From: Candidatus Poribacteria bacterium
GTDB taxonomy: Bacteria; Poribacteria; WGA-4E; WGA-3G
NCBI GenBank assembly: GCA_026710795.1
Contig: JAPOQK010000040.1
Coordinates: forward strand, 1-39,692
Direction of reading: 5' to 3'
Length of the DNA: 39,692 bases
Shown here: positions 34,668 through 39,692 of the stretch, piece by piece
Layout of the letters: each line of letters opens with the position of its first letter
How positions within the stretch are numbered: the first letter of the stretch is position 1
Position numbers and translations under genes: made by a program
Notes under the pieces: model-generated
The model's input: only the letters and a program-made list of their open reading frames with translations
Databases searched by the model: none
Told to the model about the DNA's origin: nothing

Positions 34668-35842
34668 TAATCCTTTTCTCCAAAGCAGTAGAGTACACCA
34701 TCCTCTGTTCCGATATATATTCTTCCATCAGCAACACTGGGTGAGGCGACAATTGATGATCCTGTTTCAAAATTCCAAACTGGTTTACCAGTATTTATAT
34801 CAAGTGCGATGAACACACCACGCGTTGTTCCAAAAAAGACACGTTGATCGACGACAACAGCGGATGATTCTATACGTGATTTTGCAGTATAAGTCCACAG
34901 TGGTTCACCTTTCTTTTGTGATAGTGCATGCACCAACTTATCACGTCCACCAATAATTATCCGATCCTTCGTGAGGGCTGCGGAAGCAAAAAATGGAAAC
35001 TGACGTTCTGGATGTTGATACCGCCATGTAATAACTCCATTATCTAAGTCGACACTCAAGATTTCGGAGCCGTAAGTTCCACAAAAGATATTATTATTTG
35101 ATATAGCCGGACTTGCACCCACATACGCACCGAGATTAACCTGTTGAGTTTGTGATCCATCATCTGTATTGATAACACGTAGGAAACTATCGCATCCTGT
35201 AACGATTGCATAGTTGACCGTATCCTCAGTATCCTCTATGACATGTGTCCAAACCCCCGGTGTCGCGTGTACATAACCTTCTGTTTCAAATTTCCATGCA
35301 AGTTTGCCATTTTTAATATTGAGACAGTATAGAAAACCATCATACGAACCGAATAGTACACGGTCACCAGCAAAATTTGCTGAGGAGATTATTTCACCCT
35401 CCGTTTTATACTCCCACTTCTTATTTCTTGTGGTAATGTCCACAGCATGGAAGATACCATCTCCATCACCGAAGTAGATAACTCCGTCATTGACAGAAGG
35501 TGAAGATTTTATTGCACTTTCAACCTGATATTTCCATGTGCTTTTTCCAGTATGTACATCAATCGCATATAGATTTCCATCCGATACACCGAGGTAAACG
35601 GTTCCATCAACGATTGCGGCTGTAGATTCAATCATATCTCCAGTTTGAAATGCCCATAATAAATCGAGTTTTTCAGGTAATTTTGAATCAGAAACACCAG
35701 TAAGTTGCGGGTTTCCTCTAAAACTCGACCAATCAGCAAATACAACATCTGAAATATAGGTCAGAATCATGAAAGATGTGATTAATCCTACATTGAGGAT
35801 GACTGTTTTCTTGAAAACTGACTTTTTAATAAACCTGCTCAT
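34667..35842 (-). CDS. Exported PQQ-like beta-propeller protein
   Basis: A 391-aa protein with an N-terminal hydrophobic segment (~13-31, possible cleavage after VFA) and about seven propeller repeats of the PQQ/BamB type, seen as recurring DGTVYLGVSDGNLYAID, NDGVIYFGDGDGIFHAVD and DQRVFFGTTRGVFIALD. BamB-like propellers scaffold outer-membrane or periplasmic complexes; PQQ-dependent dehydrogenase residues were not recognised. The start overlaps the end of the alcohol dehydrogenase gene by 17 bp and the stop overlaps the radical SAM start. It is a probable partner protein of the operon. Confidence 0.85.
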   Translation of the reverse strand: MSRFIKKSVFKKTVILNVGLITSFMILTYISDVVFADWSSFRGNPQLTGVSDSKLPEKLDLLWAFQTGDMIESTAAIVDGTVYLGVSDGNLYAIDVHTGKSTWKYQVESAIKSSPSVNDGVIYFGDGDGIFHAVDITTRNKKWEYKTEGEIISSANFAGDRVLFGSYDGFLYCLNIKNGKLAWKFETEGYVHATPGVWTHVIEDTEDTVNYAIVTGCDSFLRVINTDDGSQTQQVNLGAYVGASPAISNNNIFCGTYGSEILSVDLDNGVITWRYQHPERQFPFFASAALTKDRIIIGGRDKLVHALSQKKGEPLWTYTAKSRIESSAVVVDQRVFFGTTRGVFIALDINTGKPVWNFETGSSIVASPSVADGRIYIGTEDGVLYCFGEKD

Positions 35843-36947
35843 ATAACCTCACAAAATCGTGTATACCCAAAGAACGTGGATTAAACTGTGCAGTCCACTG
35901 TGTTGCTGCTTCTTTTGCTAAAATAGTAATGTCTGTTGTCTTGGCAGCGTGTTGGACATCACATTGGCGGATTGTGTTTGGTAAATCCCCTGCATTCATT
36001 AATGTTTCAATTCGGTCTGCTAAATTGCCATCTGGATAAAGTTCGTTATAGCCATCACCGGCTACTATTTTGTTCAGACGAATGACATGGGGTAACATAA
36101 GTGCGACTGCAACACCGTGGGTGATACCGTATCTTGTAGTTAGCGGATTTGCACATGCGTGTGCTGCACCTAACATAGAATTTTCTATCGCGAGTCCTGC
36201 GAGATATGCACCAAATAACATTTTACCTCGTGCATCTACATTTTTCGCTTCAAGAGCCATCTTGTAATATGAATTCAACATTCTCCATGCGTGGAGTGAG
36301 AACATTTGTGACATAGGATTACGCCTTGTAGATACATAACTTTCAATAGCATGTGCGATTGCGTCTATACCTGTGATTGCCGCAACTGACCTTGGTAAGG
36401 TTTCGGTTAGCGTGGGGTCTAAAATAACGGTTTCAAATTGCGCTTTTTTATCCCCACATGCCATTTTGATGTGTGTTTCTTCTTGTGCTATCAAAGCGAA
36501 TGATTGTGCTTCACTTCCTGTCCCGATAGTTGTTGGAATACCTATGGAGGGTAGCATCGGTTTGGTTGCTTTGCTTGTTCCCCAATAGTCCTCCATTTTT
36601 CCACCGTTAGTAAGCAGAAAATTTGTTCCCTTTGCACAATCCATCGCGCTTCCACCTCCAAGCCCAATTATCAGGTCTATTGGGGTGTTGGCTTTTGCAA
36701 ATTCAAGTGCAGCATTTACATGTTTCGTCGTTGGATTTGGATCGACATTAGTAAAAACATAACAAGGAATCTTCTCGCTATTTAGTGAAGAATAGGCACG
36801 GTTTAAAATACCGGCTTCATCAATTCCGGGGTCTGATACAATTAATATACGACTACCACCGAGTGTAGTAGTCGCTTCAGCAAGTTTATCTATGCTGTTT
36901 TCACCATAGATAACGCGTTGTGTAAATTCCGAATCAAACACTTCCAT
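35826..36947 (-). CDS. Iron-containing alcohol dehydrogenase
   Basis: A 373-aa group III alcohol dehydrogenase (numbered here from the longer frame): NAD loop GGGSAMD (102-108), PTTIGTGSE, and metal ligands D200 and H204 in GIDAIAHAIES, H268 in GAAHAC and H282 in GITHGV. It oxidises alcohols or reduces aldehydes with NAD(P)H in the cytoplasm. The start is uncertain: GTG at 36962 or ATG at 36947, which I prefer; neither has a strong ribosome-binding site. It is the first gene of a four-gene operon under a strong promoter. Confidence 0.88.
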   Translation of the reverse strand: MEVFDSEFTQRVIYGENSIDKLAEATTTLGGSRILIVSDPGIDEAGILNRAYSSLNSEKIPCYVFTNVDPNPTTKHVNAALEFAKANTPIDLIIGLGGGSAMDCAKGTNFLLTNGGKMEDYWGTSKATKPMLPSIGIPTTIGTGSEAQSFALIAQEETHIKMACGDKKAQFETVILDPTLTETLPRSVAAITGIDAIAHAIESYVSTRRNPMSQMFSLHAWRMLNSYYKMALEAKNVDARGKMLFGAYLAGLAIENSMLGAAHACANPLTTRYGITHGVAVALMLPHVIRLNKIVAGDGYNELYPDGNLADRIETLMNAGDLPNTIRQCDVQHAAKTTDITILAKEAATQWTAQFNPRSLGIHDFVRLYEQVY

Positions 36948-36995
36948 CACATTTCTTACCACTATTGAACAACAATCATTGAAATAATCTAAAGA

Positions 36996-37024
36996 ATTAT
37001 ATCAGATATTTATAGGTATTTCAA
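36996..37024 (-). promoter_or_regulatory. Promoter of the ADH-propeller-radical SAM-ligase operon
   Basis: On the minus strand, TTGAAA (37019-37024), 17 bp, TATAAT (36996-37001). The predicted leader is about 40 nt. It is among the best promoters in the window. Confidence 0.7.
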
Positions 37025-37082
37025 GGATGTATTAACTGTTAGGTTAAATTAGTGTTCTATATGTCCAATGAATTTAATCACT

Positions 37083-39227
37083 CTATCTTACCCAAGGACG
37101 TGCTTGTTTGATTGATAAATTTCCATCTTTAGTGATCTTGAATTCAATCTCCATAGCAAATTCTTCATCCAGTGTGTCATTATAGAGACGACTGAATTGG
37201 TTGTGTATTGTCGACAAATACCTACTTAGTTGCTGCAAATATGTGTTTGTCAAAATCTGACTATCATCTGTTTTTTGGTTTGATTTTGACACGATCCTAT
37301 AATTATTGCTATCTCTCCAATCTAATAGAATCTCTTCGGGAATGGATTGTTTTTCAGGATTCGTCACAAGGTTTTCCCCTACTTGGGTGTTGAGATAGTA
37401 ATTCCCTATGGTCTGATATACGACATCATCGGTAACTGCTACACCATTTGCCAATTCATCTTCAAAATTTGGATGTATAAGGACCCCCATTGCTGTAGTA
37501 AGATGGTCAATACGATAGAAATCGCGTGCCTCAAAAGCTCTAAAGTTCCAGAGGCTTGCATACACCTGTTTTATAGATTTTGACAAATGTCCTTCGTCTG
37601 GATTATGTGTAAAGGAATCGTATAATCCTGCACCACTGAAACCGGGTAAATCCTCATTGTTAGTGCTTGATCTGCAACGGAGAGATGTACCGTCAGAAAA
37701 TGACGCATGTAAATCTGAGAGGGAAGTCAACATCCATTCTGGCATGTCCCCCTTCTTGATTTCTGCCCTAAACTTCTTTAATTCTGCAATTTTCACATCA
37801 TAAGAACTTTGAAACGTTTTATTATTCATCAACTTCTCAGCCTTTGAATAAAAGTTATTATGTTTCATAAATTCGTCATAATAGTAGAATGGTATTCCAT
37901 ACCCATCAGGAACGGTTCCTTTTGGCAACCCAAAAGTTCTTAATGTAGCAATATTAGCAGTTTTCACACCGAAACTATCGGAGTTAGTGAAGTCAATATC
38001 GTCAAGTTGCAAAAACTTTTTGATAGATAGGTTTCGTTTAGGTATCTGTTCTTTCGATGGACGAATTTCAGCAAAATGTGTTTCTACCTCATTTTGTGAT
38101 GCTTCCCTAATTTCATATCCATCATGGTTAACCTTGTAATAAACGTATTTCCCGATAAGTGGTTTTACGTCTTTGTTTTCCCATGCTTGTGTGATGAAAG
38201 CATTCGGTACTTTATCCTGTAAGGCACGAAGATTGACGTGTGACAACGGCGTTTGACGAGCACCTGTTATAATCCCAGCAACCCGTGGCATCTCGTTTGG
38301 TAAGGTTTTACAGATTACAATATCGCGAGGAGATGGACGTTCATCTGCATCTAATATTCGTAATTTGCCAAAAGATTCTTCTTCATTCAGAGGAAGATAA
38401 CCTATATTCGCATAGATATCGTCCTCAAAATAGACAGGGAATTCTGCTGCATCATACAGAGCTTTTTCACGTCTATAAATACCAATTGCCCCCCATAGTG
38501 GACAATATCCTAATCTATCTTTCAATATAGGCATTTTTTCTACGAGAAGGTCATGAACGAGTTTTATTTGTGTGTAAGGAAATGCATCATTTGGATTAAA
38601 CTCAAATGTATATACTCCTTGTTCTCCATTTGGTGAGGTAGCAAGCGGACGAAAACTAAGCACACCACGCATCTGTCCACCCCCTCTACCTAAACCTGCT
38701 GCCTGCATGAAACTTCCGTGTGAACGATGTGTTTTAGTATTCATGAAATATAACTGTGGGTTTTGTGTATTTGTATTCTCAACTTGAAATTTCACATACT
38801 CTATACCGATAAGTTGTGTATCAATTTTAACATCAGTCCCTTGGTATGCGAGTTTTTTGAATGTATCTCTGTCTGGTACGGTTGCTGCACCATCTTTGAA
38901 TTGAACCTGTTCTGGGTTCAGGCGTGGTCCTGTTGGTTGTCTGGATCCGCGCGATCTACCGGTTCTATTTCTTGTTTGAGGTGTTTCGCGTAGTCTGTTG
39001 CGTAATTCGCGTATCATGGCATCGCTTAATTGAACTCCACTTTCACTCTCAATCCTCGTGACCCTTGTCATGAAATCCTTTTCAATACTGCTGAGTTCTC
39101 CGTTCTGATCAAAATCGAAACGTGATTCATCTTTTGTAAGAGATTCTTGTGACCAAGTATTGAGTACAATGCTGAGTGAAAATATGAGTACAATAGTGGA
39201 TATGAATGCATAGTGTATATTTTTCAT
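37083..39227 (-). CDS. Exported PEP-synthase/glucan-dikinase-like protein with EF-hand
   Basis: A 714-aa protein. A signal peptide (hydrophobic ~8-24) leads to an EF-hand loop at 38-49 (DFDQNGELSSIE), then a basic Arg-rich linker, an unassigned region (~110-290), a phosphohistidine swivel with TPLSHVNLRA (H330) and a C-terminal PPDK-N-type ATP-binding domain from VKTANIATL (421-429) through SLRCRSSTNNEDLPG (515-529). PEP synthase and PPDK have the ATP domain before the His domain, so the order here is reversed, as in plant alpha-glucan water dikinase; there is no PEP/pyruvate barrel. AGGA before the ATG at 39227 selects that start over 39239. Substrate unknown. Confidence 0.82.
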   Translation of the reverse strand: MKNIHYAFISTIVLIFSLSIVLNTWSQESLTKDESRFDFDQNGELSSIEKDFMTRVTRIESESGVQLSDAMIRELRNRLRETPQTRNRTGRSRGSRQPTGPRLNPEQVQFKDGAATVPDRDTFKKLAYQGTDVKIDTQLIGIEYVKFQVENTNTQNPQLYFMNTKTHRSHGSFMQAAGLGRGGGQMRGVLSFRPLATSPNGEQGVYTFEFNPNDAFPYTQIKLVHDLLVEKMPILKDRLGYCPLWGAIGIYRREKALYDAAEFPVYFEDDIYANIGYLPLNEEESFGKLRILDADERPSPRDIVICKTLPNEMPRVAGIITGARQTPLSHVNLRALQDKVPNAFITQAWENKDVKPLIGKYVYYKVNHDGYEIREASQNEVETHFAEIRPSKEQIPKRNLSIKKFLQLDDIDFTNSDSFGVKTANIATLRTFGLPKGTVPDGYGIPFYYYDEFMKHNNFYSKAEKLMNNKTFQSSYDVKIAELKKFRAEIKKGDMPEWMLTSLSDLHASFSDGTSLRCRSSTNNEDLPGFSGAGLYDSFTHNPDEGHLSKSIKQVYASLWNFRAFEARDFYRIDHLTTAMGVLIHPNFEDELANGVAVTDDVVYQTIGNYYLNTQVGENLVTNPEKQSIPEEILLDWRDSNNYRIVSKSNQKTDDSQILTNTYLQQLSRYLSTIHNQFSRLYNDTLDEEFAMEIEFKITKDGNLSIKQARPWVR

Positions 39228-39461
39228 GGGTTTCCTCATTTATAAAACAAAGTATTCTCAAAAAGTAGTTTCCTGACGCTTTTGATAGATTAGGCAAATT
39301 TACTTTGATTTTGTTCAGAAAATTGGTATATTTTTCTATATAGTCTCTTATAAGTCGGGTAGAACGTAGTGAAATCTATATCTGTTAATTCAGCGTTACA
39401 TTGTTCATCTGTATGTGCTAAAAATTGTGACCTTTTGCACGTCACCTGTGACTTAAAGAAT

Positions 39462-39614
39462 TCAGTCAGGACAAGGAATGTGGCGCGAATTTCGCTTTTT
39501 TTTTTTGCTCCTTTTTTGGTCTTTTTTTCTTGACCTACCTTGGATTTCTGATCGTGTCATCATTTTTGCGAAGGATTTGATGGCAAATTGTTTGTGTATG
39601 TCATTGAATTTCAT
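39462..39614 (-). CDS. 50-aa small basic protein of the terminal repeat (right copy)
   Basis: Mirror image of the left-end ORF: ATG behind AAGGAGGAAT, 50 codons, TGA. It shares MKFNDIHKQFA-KSFAKMMTR and the ending RNSRHIP-PD with the left copy; the middle is Lys-rich (RKKDQKRSKKKKR) and carries a 6-base, in-frame length difference. Both copies keep an open frame despite changes, which supports expression. No family was recognised. The inner side of the repeat ends ~110 bp before the dikinase gene's start. Confidence 0.55.
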   Translation of the reverse strand: MKFNDIHKQFAIKSFAKMMTRSEIQGRSRKKDQKRSKKKKRNSRHIPCPD

Positions 39615-39656
39615 CGGAATATTCCTCCTTAAAAGGTTACCGTATGGTAACTTTTT

Positions 39657-39684
39657 TTGACATAACGGTAACTTTTGGTAGAAT
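39657..39684 (+). promoter_or_regulatory. Outward promoter of the right repeat copy
   Basis: TTGACA (39657-39662), 16 bp, TAGAAT (39679-39684), reading rightwards off the contig; the spacer and upstream sequence carry the same GTTACC/GGTAAC motifs as the left copy. Any gene it serves lies outside the window. Confidence 0.5.
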
Positions 39685-39692
39685 TGGTCTAA

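Larger units (their letters stand above)
39337..39690 (-). repeat. Right copy of inverted terminal repeat
   Basis: Inverted counterpart of bases 1-348. Identity is exact from the contig end through the first ~30 bp of the small ORF, and lower towards the interior. The last two bases of the window (39691-39692) extend past the left copy's first base, so the repeat likely continues beyond the contig. Confidence 0.9.

Noticed and set aside
1..39692. A linear plasmid, phage or circular element with terminal inverted repeats
   Set aside because: The content is core chromosome (ffh, trmD, rplS, cydAB, tRNAs), and the outermost ~105 bp are an exact repeat that would stop a short-read assembler. No replication, integrase or terminal-protein gene is present.

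Overview
This is an AT-rich (by eye, roughly 40% GC) chromosomal contig from an uncultivated Gram-negative bacterium. Housekeeping genes (ffh, rpsP, khpA, trmD, rplS, rnhB, two tRNAs) make a plasmid or phage unlikely. Lipoboxes, signal peptides, DsbD and cytochrome bd indicate a double-membrane, oxygen-respiring cell. The mix of Gfo/Idh/MocA oxidoreductase, PhyH dioxygenase, sulfatase-like enzyme, HEAT/TPR proteins, PQQ-type propeller, TAXI receptor and a PorX-like PglZ protein resembles Poribacteria or related FCB-adjacent lineages. That placement is an inference from gene content, not a phylogeny.

Layout. Both ends of the window are inverted copies of one ~350-bp repeat, each carrying a 48-50 codon ORF behind a strong ribosome-binding site; identity is exact over the outermost ~105 bp, so the contig probably stopped at a dispersed repeat. 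Next, on +, come a Gfo/Idh oxidoreductase with its own promoter/operator and a Fic AMPylase with two perfect palindromic operators. A probable operon follows: FAD D-2-hydroxyacid dehydrogenase, NAD D-2-hydroxyacid dehydrogenase, trpB and a HEAT protein. On -, 7.5-16.1 kb holds cydAB, phyH, a sugar-phosphate nucleotidyltransferase and the classical ffh-rpsP-khpA-trmD-rplS-rnhB-yraN block, driven by a perfect-consensus sigma70 promoter and lacking rimM between khpA and trmD.

The + strand from 16.6 to 28.6 kb carries a beta-helix lipoprotein, a UbiA prenyltransferase, a sulfatase-like hydrolase with Thr at the nucleophile position, a large exported TPR protein, a GlcE-like FAD protein, a PorX-like protein with a degenerate receiver domain, DsbD and a membrane TPR protein. 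The - strand from 28.6 to 39.2 kb carries a small internally duplicated protein, tRNA-Thr and tRNA-Phe, a TAXI binding lipoprotein, a halogenase-like flavoprotein, a tight four-gene operon (iron alcohol dehydrogenase, PQQ-like propeller, HemW-like radical SAM, PaaK-like ligase), and an exported dikinase-like protein ordered EF-hand / phosphohistidine / ATP-binding, as in plant glucan water dikinases.

The most interesting items are the exported GWD-like dikinase, the PorX-like pseudo-receiver protein, the Fic gene with twin operators on its promoter, the Thr-type sulfatase homologue, the ADH/PQQ/radical-SAM/ligase/flavoprotein cluster, and the terminal repeat cistron. Promoters look sigma70-like. 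Several genes start within a few bases of the expected transcription start and lack a ribosome-binding site, suggesting leaderless mRNAs; many others have a clear GGAG-type site that moves the start a few codons inside the longest ORF.
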